DNA from: JAICJR01 sp036555755 | GTDB taxonomy: Bacteria; Actinomycetota; Thermoleophilia; Solirubrobacterales; Thermoleophilaceae | NCBI GenBank assembly: GCA_036555755.1 | Contig: DATBKS010000157.1 | Span: 1-21,022 of the forward strand | Direction: 5' to 3' | DNA: 21,022 nucleotides | In this document: positions 1-6,916 of the stretch, piece after piece | Layout of the letters: each line of letters starts with the position of its first letter | How positions within the stretch are numbered: the stretch's first letter is position 1 | The notes under the pieces: generated by a model | The model's input: only the letters and a program-made list of their open reading frames with translations | What the model was told of the DNA's origin: nothing | Databases searched by the model: none | Program-made: the position numbers and the translations under genes

Positions 1-741
1 CTGGGCGTCGCCCTCGTAATCGCCGCCGGACTCGTCTTCCTCAAGGCCACGGGCTCGCTCAGCGCCGCGCGCGATGTCGTGCTGGCCGTGCTCGTGGTGG
101 CCGTGGGCCTGTCGGTGATCTTCGCCCCGCTGATCGCGCGCCTGATCCGCTCGCTGTCCGCCGAGCGCGCGGAGCGCATCCGCTCCCAGGAGCGCGCCGA
201 GTTGGGGGCGCACCTGCACGACTCGGTACTGCAGACCCTCGCCCTGATGCAGAAGCGCGCCGACAACCCGCGCGAGGTGGCCGCGCTCGCCCGCCGCCAG
301 GAGCGAGAGCTGCGCACGTGGCTCTCACGCGGGACGGCGAGTCCCGATGAGCGCCCGCTGGCGACCGCGCTGGACGCGGCCGCGGACGAGATCGAGCGCG
401 AGTACAGAGTCCCGATCGATGTCGTGGCGGTGGGCGATGCGCCTTTGGACGCCGCGGGCGAGGCCGCGGTGGCGGCCGCCCGCGAGGCGATGCTCAACGC
501 CGCCAAGTTCGGCGGCGGCTCGCCGGTGGACGTGTACGCGGAGTCGCGCGACGGTCGCATCGAGATCTTCGTCCGTGACCGCGGCCCGGGCTTCGACCCG
601 GCGTCGATCCCCGAGGACCGGCGCGGCGTGCGCGAGTCGATCATCGGGCGCATGGAGCGCCACGGCGGGCATGCCACGATCCGGCCGGCCGAGGGCGGCG
701 GCACCGAGGTGGAGCTGACGCTCGAGCGGGAGGACAAGTGA
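1..741 (+). CDS. Sensor histidine kinase, 5'-truncated by window edge
   Basis: The frame is open from base 1, so the real start lies upstream. Two hydrophobic stretches (about bases 1-60 and 76-145) read as membrane helices. A linker with a HLHDSVLQTLALMQ motif follows; its second His (codon 217-219) is the likely phospho-acceptor of a HisKA_3-type dimerisation helix. The C-terminal half is a HATPase domain with an N-box (EAMLNAAKFGG), a G1-like DRGPGFD, and GVRESIIGRMERHGG. The HLHDSVLQTL form is typical of actinobacterial NarL-type kinases that often carry an N-terminal PspC domain, but that part is outside the window. The stop overlaps the start of the following response regulator by four bases (GTGA), so the two are translationally coupled. 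The sensed signal is unknown; an envelope signal is inference from the membrane topology. Confidence 0.9.
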   Translation: MGVALVIAAGLVFLKATGSLSAARDVVLAVLVVAVGLSVIFAPLIARLIRSLSAERAERIRSQERAELGAHLHDSVLQTLALMQKRADNPREVAALARRQERELRTWLSRGTASPDERPLATALDAAADEIEREYRVPIDVVAVGDAPLDAAGEAAVAAAREAMLNAAKFGGGSPVDVYAESRDGRIEIFVRDRGPGFDPASIPEDRRGVRESIIGRMERHGGHATIRPAEGGGTEVELTLEREDK

Positions 742-1394
742 GCGAGCCGCGCATCGTCATCGTCGACGACCACCAGCTGTTCCGCTCGGGAGTGCGCGCG
801 GAGCTCGAAGGGCTCGTGGAGATCCTCGGCGACGCCGACGGCGTGGATGCCGCCGAGCGCCTCATTCTCGACACGAACCCCGACGTCGTCCTCCTTGACG
901 TGCACATGCCGGACGGTGGCGGCGTGGAGGTGATCAAGCGCGTCGCACCCGAGCGCCCGGACATTCGCTTCCTCGCGCTGTCTGTGTCGGACGACGCCGA
1001 GGATGTGATCGCCGTGATCCGCGCGGGCGCGCGTGGATATGTGACAAAGACGATCTCCGGCGAGGAGCTGGCCGACGCCATCCGCCGCGTCAACGGCGGC
1101 GACGCTGTGTTCTCCCCCCGGCTCGCCGGCTTTGTGCTCGACGCCTTCGCAGGCGCACCCCCCGCGGAGCCGGCCACCGACGCCGACCTCGACCAGCTCA
1201 CCCCGCGCGAACGCGAGGTGCTCCAGCACATCGCCCGCGGCTACATGTACAAGGAGATCGGGCGGCGGCTCGACATCTCCACGAAGACCGTCGAGGCACA
1301 CGTGTCCGCGGTACTGCGCAAGCTCCAGCTGTCGAGCCGCCACGAGCTGTCGCGCTGGGCCGCCGAGCGGCACCTTCTCGACGCCGATTCGTAG
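738..1394 (+). CDS. LuxR/NarL-family response regulator
   Basis: 218 residues, the normal length for a NarL-type regulator. The receiver domain (about 1-120) has the acidic pair in IVDDHQ (D10, D11), phospho-acceptor D54 in LLDVHMPDGG, and the conserved Lys in YVTKT. A short linker rich in Ala and Pro leads to a LuxR helix-turn-helix (about residues 153-205) beginning LTPREREVL and containing STKTVEAHVSAVLRKL. The GTG start overlaps the TGA of the upstream kinase (GTGA), which fixes the start and makes these a cognate pair. Phosphorylation by that kinase should enable DNA binding as a dimer. Target genes cannot be deduced; the kinase-regulator pair itself or an adjacent gene is plausible. Confidence 0.95.
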   Translation: MSEPRIVIVDDHQLFRSGVRAELEGLVEILGDADGVDAAERLILDTNPDVVLLDVHMPDGGGVEVIKRVAPERPDIRFLALSVSDDAEDVIAVIRAGARGYVTKTISGEELADAIRRVNGGDAVFSPRLAGFVLDAFAGAPPAEPATDADLDQLTPREREVLQHIARGYMYKEIGRRLDISTKTVEAHVSAVLRKLQLSSRHELSRWAAERHLLDADS

Positions 1395-1405
1395 GCTTCC
1401 GGGCA

Positions 1406-2068
1406 GTGCTCGATCTGAACCCCGTGGAGATCCGCGTGCTGGGCTGCCTCATCGAGAAGCAGCGCACCACGCCGGACACCTATCCGCTGACCCTCAACGC
1501 GCTGCGGCTGGCCTGCAACCAGTCGACGAACCGCGATCCGGTGGTGGAGTACGACGAGCCGACGATCCGCGCGGCGCTCGAGCGCCTGGCGCGGCGCCGC
1601 TACGTGCGGCTGGCGAGCGGGCACACCACGCGCGCGACCAAGTACCGGCACCTGCTCGACGACACGCTGTCGCTCGACGGGTCCGAGCTAGCCGTGCTCG
1701 CCGTGCTGATGCTGCGCGGCCCGCAGACGCCCGGCGAGCTACGCCAGCGCACCGAGCGCCTGCACCGCTTCAGCGACCACGACGCGCTCGAAGCCGTCCT
1801 CGCCCAACTCTCCCAGCGCGACTTCGTGCGGCGCCTGGATCGCCGCCCAGGCCAGAAGGAGCAGCGCTACCAGCTCCTCCTGGACAGCGACGACGACAGC
1901 GAGCAACCGCAAGCCGCGCCGGCGCCGGCTCCCGCGCCACCCCTCGAGACTCGAGACTCGATACCCGAGACTCCAGTCGCGGACGACAGCCGCCTGACCC
2001 GCTTGGAGCAGGAAGTTGCCGAGCTGCGCACGGAACTGGCAGAGCTCCGCGAGCAGCTCGGCGGTTGA
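1406..2068 (+). CDS. YceH/UPF0502 (DUF480) family protein
   Basis: 220 residues. The N-terminus carries the family hallmark LNPVEIRVLGCLIEKQ, then TTPDTYPLTLNAL and CNQSTNRDP. The family fold is two winged-helix domains (about 1-85 and 90-165), suggesting a nucleic-acid-binding role, but its function is not established. After about residue 170 comes an Asp/Pro/Ala-rich linker and a C-terminal coiled coil with leucine heptads (RLEQEVAELRTELAELREQL). The linker DNA (1943-1977) is a run of 7-bp units (see repeat entry). The GTG start lies 11 bases after the response-regulator stop, so it is probably in the same transcript. The stop is only 3 bases from the convergent permease stop, leaving no space for a separate terminator. 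Confidence 0.9.
   Translation: MLDLNPVEIRVLGCLIEKQRTTPDTYPLTLNALRLACNQSTNRDPVVEYDEPTIRAALERLARRRYVRLASGHTTRATKYRHLLDDTLSLDGSELAVLAVLMLRGPQTPGELRQRTERLHRFSDHDALEAVLAQLSQRDFVRRLDRRPGQKEQRYQLLLDSDDDSEQPQAAPAPAPAPPLETRDSIPETPVADDSRLTRLEQEVAELRTELAELREQLGG
1943..1977. repeat. Heptamer tandem repeat (CTCGAGA) inside a coding region
   Basis: Consecutive 7-base units CTCGAGA, CTCGAGA, CTCGATA, CCCGAGA and the weaker CTCCAGT lie within the yceH-like gene. Because seven is not a multiple of three, the encoded peptide is not itself repetitive. The block codes for the flexible linker between the winged-helix core and the C-terminal coiled coil. Confidence 0.8.
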
Positions 2069-2071
2069 TCC

Positions 2072-2875
2072 TCAGCGAAGGGCCGAGCGCGAGAACGCGC
2101 GGATGGAGATCGCCGTGAGCGCCGCCGCGAACAGCGCCACCACGCCCAGGCTGAGCGCGGCCATCGCCGTCGTGTTGCTCATGCCCCAGATGTCGTGGAG
2201 GCCGGCGCCCCCATCGCCCAGCAGCCCGTAGCGCATCAGCGCGAGGGCGTGGGTCAGCGGCAGCACCTTGGCGAACGCGGTCAACGCGCCCGGTAGTGCG
2301 GTGATCGGGAACAGCGCGCCCGCGAAGAACCAGGGCAGGATCGCCACCGCGGGTGTGGCCGCGATGTACTCCTCCTGCACCGGGATCCGGCTGGCGAGCA
2401 GCTCGGACACGCCGTACATGAACACCGCGAACAGCAGCGCAGCCCCGATGAACCAGAGCACACCGCTCACGCTCGTGTGCAGGTGCGCGCCGCGGGCAAG
2501 CGCCGCGCCCAGCAGCACCACCACCTGCAGCGCCGCCACGCCGAGCACCACCACGAGGTTGCCCACTACGAGCAGCCCACGGCGCACGGGAGCGGCGAGC
2601 AGCTCACGCTCGGCGCCGGTGGTGCGGTCGACGATCACGCTCAGCCCCGCGAATGTCGCCGTGAGCGGGACGAGCAGGCCGACCGTGCCGATCGCGACGA
2701 AGGCCGTGTAGTCGATGTGCGTGTGAAGGCCGCCGAGCGCCGCCTTCAGTGCCGGCGCGATCACAAGGGCGAACAGCACCGGCGTGAGCAGCGGCACCAT
2801 GATCTGGCGGGGCGTGCGCGCGGTAAGCGCCGCGCGCCGCCCGGAGAGGGTCGCAACTGCGGACAGAGAGCTCAT
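2072..2875 (-). CDS. ABC-2 type transporter permease (DrrB-like)
   Basis: 267 residues with about six hydrophobic segments, including PLLTPVLFALVIAPAL, FVAIGTVGLLVPLTATFAG, GLLVVGNLVVVLGVAAL, VLWFIGAALLFAVF, AILPWFFAGALFPIT and a last helix near the C-terminus. The RTTGAERELLAAPVRR segment before the third helix is the cytoplasmic loop expected of ABC-2 permeases, and FFAGALFPITALPG matches the conserved C-terminal ABC-2 motif. The ATG at 2875 was chosen because AAAGGA lies just upstream and it follows the ATPase stop by 19 bases; longer in-frame starts run into the ATPase gene. It should form a dimeric export pore driven by the adjacent ATPase. The substrate is unknown; drugs, lipids or glycoconjugates are typical for the family. 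Confidence 0.92.
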   Translation of the reverse strand: MSSLSAVATLSGRRAALTARTPRQIMVPLLTPVLFALVIAPALKAALGGLHTHIDYTAFVAIGTVGLLVPLTATFAGLSVIVDRTTGAERELLAAPVRRGLLVVGNLVVVLGVAALQVVVLLGAALARGAHLHTSVSGVLWFIGAALLFAVFMYGVSELLASRIPVQEEYIAATPAVAILPWFFAGALFPITALPGALTAFAKVLPLTHALALMRYGLLGDGGAGLHDIWGMSNTTAMAALSLGVVALFAAALTAISIRAFSRSALR

Positions 2876-2894
2876 CGTTGGGGTCCTTTCTGAT

Positions 2895-3839
2895 TCACGC
2901 GGCTTCGCCGAGCCGGTCGCCCGTGAGCCGCAGGTACACGTCGTCGAGGGTTGGCTCGCGCGTGCTGATCGACGCGAGCTCGAGGCCGATGTCGCGCGCC
3001 TTCGCAATGGCGTCGGCGGCGCTGTGGCCGTTGAGCGGCACCGTGACGGTGGAGCCGACGGCGAACGCTTCGTCGCCCGCCACGCCGTTCACGCGCAGGT
3101 TGGCCAGCGCGGCCGTTACGTCGCCCTCGAGGCGCAGCTCGAGCAGCTCGTGCCCGAGGCCGGCGAGCAGCGCCTTGGGCCGGTCGAGGGCCACGAGCCG
3201 TCCCGCGTGCATGATCGCCACGCGGTCGCACAGCCGCTGTGCCTCGTCCAGGTAGTGGGTGGTCAGCAGAATCGTCATCTCAGAGCGAAAGCGGAGCCCT
3301 GCGATCACGTCGAGCAGCTCGTGGCGGATCCGCGGGTCGAGCCCGACCGTTGGCTCGTCGAGGAACAGCACCTGCGGGCGCGACACAAGTGCCCGCGCGA
3401 TCTCGAGCCGGCGGCGCTGCCCGCCGCTGTAGCTCGCAGCCGGGCGGTCCAACAGCTCGTCGATGCCGAGCTGGGCGGCAAGCTCGTCGATCCGGCCGGC
3501 GGCTTCGCTTGCCGGGACGCCCCACAGACGGGCGTGGAGCGCGAGGTTGGCTCGGCCGCTCAGTGCCTGGTCGAGCACGGTCTCCTGGAACACCACGCTG
3601 CTCACCCGCCGCGCCGCGAGCGGATCCCCAGCCACGTCATGCCCGCCGAGACGCGCGCTGCCCCCCGTGGGCTTCACGGTTCCGGTGAGCATCCCGATCG
3701 TGGTCGACTTCCCCGCTCCGTTGGGTCCCAGCAAGCCGAACACCTCCCCCGGCTCGACGCTGAAGTCGATTGCCTTCACGGCCTTGACCCCGCCGGGATA
3801 TGTCTTGGCCAGGCCTATTACTTCGATTGCGGCTTCCAT
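2895..3839 (-). CDS. ABC transporter ATP-binding protein (DrrA-like)
   Basis: 314 residues. Walker A is GPNGAGKST (38-46), the Q-loop Gln is near residue 85 (VFQET), the signature is YSGGQRRRLEIARAL (137-151), Walker B is VLFLDEPTVGLDP (157-169), and the H-loop His is H195 (TTHYLDEA). The C-terminal extension ends in PTLDDVYLRLTG, the DUF4162-type tail of DrrA/CcmA-like exporters. The ATG at 3839 has an AGGAGG six bases upstream (3846-3851). An upstream in-frame start would place the operator-like sequence inside the gene, so it was rejected. It pairs with the permease immediately downstream and is divergent from a TetR regulator, a common arrangement for an inducible exporter. Confidence 0.95.
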   Translation of the reverse strand: MEAAIEVIGLAKTYPGGVKAVKAIDFSVEPGEVFGLLGPNGAGKSTTIGMLTGTVKPTGGSARLGGHDVAGDPLAARRVSSVVFQETVLDQALSGRANLALHARLWGVPASEAAGRIDELAAQLGIDELLDRPAASYSGGQRRRLEIARALVSRPQVLFLDEPTVGLDPRIRHELLDVIAGLRFRSEMTILLTTHYLDEAQRLCDRVAIMHAGRLVALDRPKALLAGLGHELLELRLEGDVTAALANLRVNGVAGDEAFAVGSTVTVPLNGHSAADAIAKARDIGLELASISTREPTLDDVYLRLTGDRLGEAA

Positions 3840-3870
3840 CTCTGTCCTCCTTGGAGGGGTGTCGAATGGC

Positions 3871-3911
3871 GTTACAGTCTTGGTACGTAATGCTTCGTTA
3901 CGGTAGCGTAA
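3871..3911. promoter_or_regulatory. Operator-like cluster of TTAC/GTAA half-sites (putative TetR site)
   Basis: The divergent intergenic region holds GTTAC (3871-3875), CGTAA (3886-3890), TTACG (3898-3902) and CGTAA (3907-3911). CGTAA-N7-TTACG and TTACG-N4-CGTAA are perfect overlapping inverted repeats sharing the middle arm. These AT-rich half-sites stand out in GC-rich surroundings and lie between the ABC operon and the TetR gene. Control of both directions by the TetR protein is inference. Confidence 0.6.
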
Positions 3912-3943
3912 TTGCAACGGCAAGCGCGCACGCGCCATAGACT
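3912..3943 (+). promoter_or_regulatory. Putative leaderless promoter for the TetR gene
   Basis: A TTGCAA (3912-3917) and a TANNNT-type -10 element TAGACT (3938-3943) precede the GTG at 3950 by six bases, so transcription could begin at the start codon. No Shine-Dalgarno sequence is visible. The 20-base spacer is long, which lowers confidence. The upstream element abuts the last CGTAA half-site, consistent with autorepression. Confidence 0.35.
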
Positions 3944-3949
3944 CACGCC

Positions 3950-4531
3950 GTGGCGCCTCCCCGCAAAGCCGAACCCCGCGCCGCGGGCCGACCTCTCGAC
4001 GAATCGGTCGACGAGGCGATCCTCCAGGCCGCCGTGCGCCTGCTCCACGAGCAGGGCTACGCGCGCATGTCGATCGCGGGCGTGGCGGAGGAGGCGGGCG
4101 TCGGCCGTCCGGCGATCTATCGCCGCTACAGCGACAAGGCGGACCTGGTGTCAGCCGCGATCGCGCACATGCGCGTGCGCGTGCCCGCGCCGGACACCGG
4201 CTCTACGCGCAAGGACCTGATCGAGCACCTCGAGCGCGCCCGCCGGATCTACGACATGTCCCTGATGGGCACGCTGCTCGTCGAACAGGACAAACATCCG
4301 GAGCTGCTCCAGCGCTTCCGCGAGCGCATGATGCTCCCGCAGCGCGAGCTCGTGTCCGGCGTGCTCGACCGCGGCAAGGAGCGTGGCGAGGTGCGGAAGG
4401 ACCTGGACGTGGAGCTCGCCGTCGACGCCATCATGGGCAGCTTCATGTACCACGCCATCGTGCTCGGGCGCCCGAAGCGCGGCTGGCCCGAGCGCGTGGT
4501 CGACACGCTCTGGCCGGCCTTCGCCGCCTAG
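3950..4531 (+). CDS. TetR/AcrR-family transcriptional regulator
   Basis: 193 residues. The N-terminal helix-turn-helix (about 20-66) includes AILQAAVRLLHEQGYARMSI, then GVAEEAGVGRPAIYRRYSDKADLV, the classic TetR recognition-helix pattern. The rest is a helical ligand-binding and dimerisation domain ending in RVVDTLWPAFAA, as in the TetR_C_11-like group. The GTG start is the first in-frame start after the probable -10 element. The gene is divergent from the DrrAB-like operon and separated from it by half-sites, so it probably represses that exporter and itself until an effector binds. Its stop overlaps that of the convergent response regulator through a shared CTAG (4528-4531). Confidence 0.93.
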   Translation: MAPPRKAEPRAAGRPLDESVDEAILQAAVRLLHEQGYARMSIAGVAEEAGVGRPAIYRRYSDKADLVSAAIAHMRVRVPAPDTGSTRKDLIEHLERARRIYDMSLMGTLLVEQDKHPELLQRFRERMMLPQRELVSGVLDRGKERGEVRKDLDVELAVDAIMGSFMYHAIVLGRPKRGWPERVVDTLWPAFAA

Positions 4532-5193
4532 CCCTCGGCGGCGGTGCCGGTGCCCTGCAGGTAGGCGAGCACCGCCAGCACGCGGCGGTGGTCGGTGCCC
4601 GACTGCGGGAGGTCGAGCTTCGAGAAGATGCTCGCGATGTGCTTCTCGACGGCGCCGACCGTGAGCACGAGCGACTCCGCGATGCCGTTGTTCGATCGGC
4701 CCTCCGCCATCAGGGCGAGGACCTCCTGTTCACGCGGCGTGAGGCGCTCAAGCGGCCCGCCGGCTGTTTGGCTGGAGAACAAGTGCGCCACCACCTCCGG
4801 GTCAAGTGCGGTTCCCCCGTCGGCAACGCGACGCACCGCTTCAACGAATTCGACGACATGCAGGATGCGGTCCTTGAGCAGATAGCCCACCCCACCGCGG
4901 CCGTCGGCGAGCAGCTCCTTGGCGTAGGCCTGCTCGACGTACTGGGAAACGACGAGGATCGACGTGTCCGGCGACTGCTTGCGCGCCTCGATCGCCGCGC
5001 GCAGCCCCTCGTCGCGAAAGTCGGGCGGCAGGCGGATGTCCACCACCGCGATGTCCGGCTTGTGGGCGGCGATCTCACGCAGCAGCGCGTCGCCGTCGCG
5101 GACGGATGCCACCACCTCGAAGCCGTTGTCGCGCAGCAGGCGCTCCAGCCCGTCCCGGAGCAGCGCGAGGTCCTCTGCGATCACTACCCGCAT
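4528..5193 (-). CDS. LuxR/NarL-family response regulator
   Basis: 221 residues. The receiver domain (1-125) has the acidic patch in IAEDLALL, phospho-acceptor D52 in AVVDIRLPP, and Lys in YLLKDRI. The DNA-binding domain begins LERLTPREQEVLALMAEG and has a recognition helix in TVGAVEKHIASIFSKL. The DIRLPPDFRDEGLRAA stretch is characteristic of the DesR-like regulators paired with 'putative sensor domain' kinases in actinobacteria. The ATG at 5193 lies inside the 3' end of the kinase gene, with a 10-base overlap, so the two are translationally coupled. Targets are not visible; the neighbouring exporters are candidates only by proximity. Confidence 0.95.
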   Translation of the reverse strand: MRVVIAEDLALLRDGLERLLRDNGFEVVASVRDGDALLREIAAHKPDIAVVDIRLPPDFRDEGLRAAIEARKQSPDTSILVVSQYVEQAYAKELLADGRGGVGYLLKDRILHVVEFVEAVRRVADGGTALDPEVVAHLFSSQTAGGPLERLTPREQEVLALMAEGRSNNGIAESLVLTVGAVEKHIASIFSKLDLPQSGTDHRRVLAVLAYLQGTGTAAEG

Positions 5194-6827
5194 GGCATCT
5201 CCGCCCGGATCAGGGTGGGCCCGCCGGGCGGACTTGCCACGCGCAGCGTTCCGTCGAGCGCCTCGATCCGCCGGCGCAGGCCGCCCAGGCCGCCGCCGTT
5301 CGGATTGGCACCGCCCACGCCGTCGTCCGCCACCTCGACGCTGAGAGTGTCGCCGTCGCGCACCATGCGGATGTCCACCCGCCCCGCCTGCGAATGCTTG
5401 CCGGCGTTGGCGAGCGCCTCGGCCACCACGAAGTAGGCGGCGCTCTCCACGGGCGGAGATGGACGGCTGTCGATGTCGGCGTGAACGAGCACGCGCAGCG
5501 GGCTGGCGTCGGCGAGGGCGGTCACGGCCGCCTCGAGGCCGCGATCGGCGAGCACGGGCGGGTGGATGCCGCGGGCGAGGTCACGCAGTTCCTTGAGCGC
5601 CTGACCCGCGCCCACGCGCGCCTCCTCGAGCAGCTCGCGCGCGCCCTCGGGGTCGTCCTTCATCTTCTGCTCGGCCATACCGATGCTCATGCCGAGCGCC
5701 ACGAGCCGCGCCTGCGCGCCGTCGTGGAGGTCGCGCTCGATGCGGCGCAGCTCGGCCTCCTGCTGGTCAACGGCGCCCGCGCGCGTCGTGGTCAGGGTCT
5801 CGATCCGCTGGGTCAACTCCTCCTGATCCGGCGGCGAGAAATAGATGAAGGCGGAGCGGACGGCCGCCGCGATGCTGAGCCCGAGCAGCGTCCACACCGG
5901 CCAGAAGTTCCCGAACCCGGACGCTGCCCAGACGCCCACCTGGAACAGCACGAGCACGCCGGAGAGCCCTATCTGGATGGCGAGCTGCCAGCTCATGCCG
6001 GGGCGGTTGAAGAGCTCGCGGTTCTCGTCCACGAACAGCACCACGGCGTTCGCTCCGACGATGAGGCCGAAGGCGAGCAGCGGCCAGATGGGCCAGAAGT
6101 AGCCGTGGCCGGTGAGCGCCCAGATGATGATCAGGACGAGCTCGGTGAACGCGTAGGCGAACAGGCGGATCGAGAAGTGCCGGCGTCGCTCGACCATGTC
6201 CTGGGGCGGGCGCTGCCCGCGCGAGTCGGGGGAATGCTCGAAGAGGCCGCGGGCGACCTCGCGATTGAGCTGGGCAAACATGCGCGTCAGAAGCATGCTG
6301 ATGACGAATCCGATGGCACCCGCGGGCATGATCGCGAGAGCCTTCGGCAGCGTATCCACGTGCCACACGCCGATGTCGGGGCCGCCGTTCGGCGCCCAGT
6401 ACCAGAGCGGCGCGACCAGCACGGCGAACGAGACGGTGAGGCCGACGAACACGAGCAGGCCCATGCCGAAGCCGGCGATCGCCCGGAAGCCCAGGTAGAG
6501 CTGGGCCTTCCACATGGCGGGGTCGGTGAGCCAGCCAAAGGTCTTGCGCCACAGGCTCTGCTTCACGAGCGGCTCGTGCGGCGGGTAGACGTCGATGTGG
6601 AGGAACTGGCGAGCTAGCGAGGACTCCACCCAAGCGGCGCCTCGGAAGACTGCGGAGAGCAGGAGCAGGTTGACGATCACGAACGGCGTGATCGCGAGCG
6701 CCAGCGTCACCGACCAGCCGGTGACGAGCACCGTGAACCAGAGAATCCCGAGCGGCACGCCGAAGAGGAGGAAGAGGACCTCTCCCCACGCCTGCTTGCC
6801 GAATACCCATGCGAGCTGTGACTTCAT
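5184..6827 (-). CDS. Membrane sensor histidine kinase, DesK/NarX type
   Basis: 547 residues. Residues 1-200 form a four-helix membrane sensor resembling the actinobacterial 'putative sensor' domain (VPLGILWFTVLVTGWSVTLA, GFGMGLLVFVGLTVSFAVLV). Residues 215-335 hold two tandem two-helix units containing ALTGHGYFWPIW and AASGFGNFWPVW. HisKA_3 follows with IERDLHDGAQARL, phospho-acceptor His H368, then HATPase with the N-box AEALANAGKHS (469-479), DDGVGG (501-506) and GGGLGGLRRR. The ATG at 6827 was chosen because it opens the membrane domain; the in-frame upstream extension is Arg/Pro-rich and overlaps the divergent gene's leader. The stop overlaps the response regulator start. The ligand is unknown. 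Confidence 0.95.
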   Translation of the reverse strand: MKSQLAWVFGKQAWGEVLFLLFGVPLGILWFTVLVTGWSVTLALAITPFVIVNLLLLSAVFRGAAWVESSLARQFLHIDVYPPHEPLVKQSLWRKTFGWLTDPAMWKAQLYLGFRAIAGFGMGLLVFVGLTVSFAVLVAPLWYWAPNGGPDIGVWHVDTLPKALAIMPAGAIGFVISMLLTRMFAQLNREVARGLFEHSPDSRGQRPPQDMVERRRHFSIRLFAYAFTELVLIIIWALTGHGYFWPIWPLLAFGLIVGANAVVLFVDENRELFNRPGMSWQLAIQIGLSGVLVLFQVGVWAASGFGNFWPVWTLLGLSIAAAVRSAFIYFSPPDQEELTQRIETLTTTRAGAVDQQEAELRRIERDLHDGAQARLVALGMSIGMAEQKMKDDPEGARELLEEARVGAGQALKELRDLARGIHPPVLADRGLEAAVTALADASPLRVLVHADIDSRPSPPVESAAYFVVAEALANAGKHSQAGRVDIRMVRDGDTLSVEVADDGVGGANPNGGGLGGLRRRIEALDGTLRVASPPGGPTLIRAEMPCG

Positions 6828-6916
6828 GTGCAGAAGATCGCACCGAGGGCGGCGGGCGCACACCGGGGCGGCTGGTGTCCTCGGGCGGGGGTTAACCTCA
6901 GGATCACCGCTGAATC

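Noticed and set aside
3840..3938. 33-residue N-terminal extension of the first ABC ATPase
   Set aside because: It would bury the operator-like half-sites in coding sequence, and AGGAGG precedes ATG 3839.
2072..4531. Possible new defence system around the TetR and ABC genes
   Set aside because: All members are ordinary drug-exporter families; no nuclease, NTPase-effector or toxin is present.
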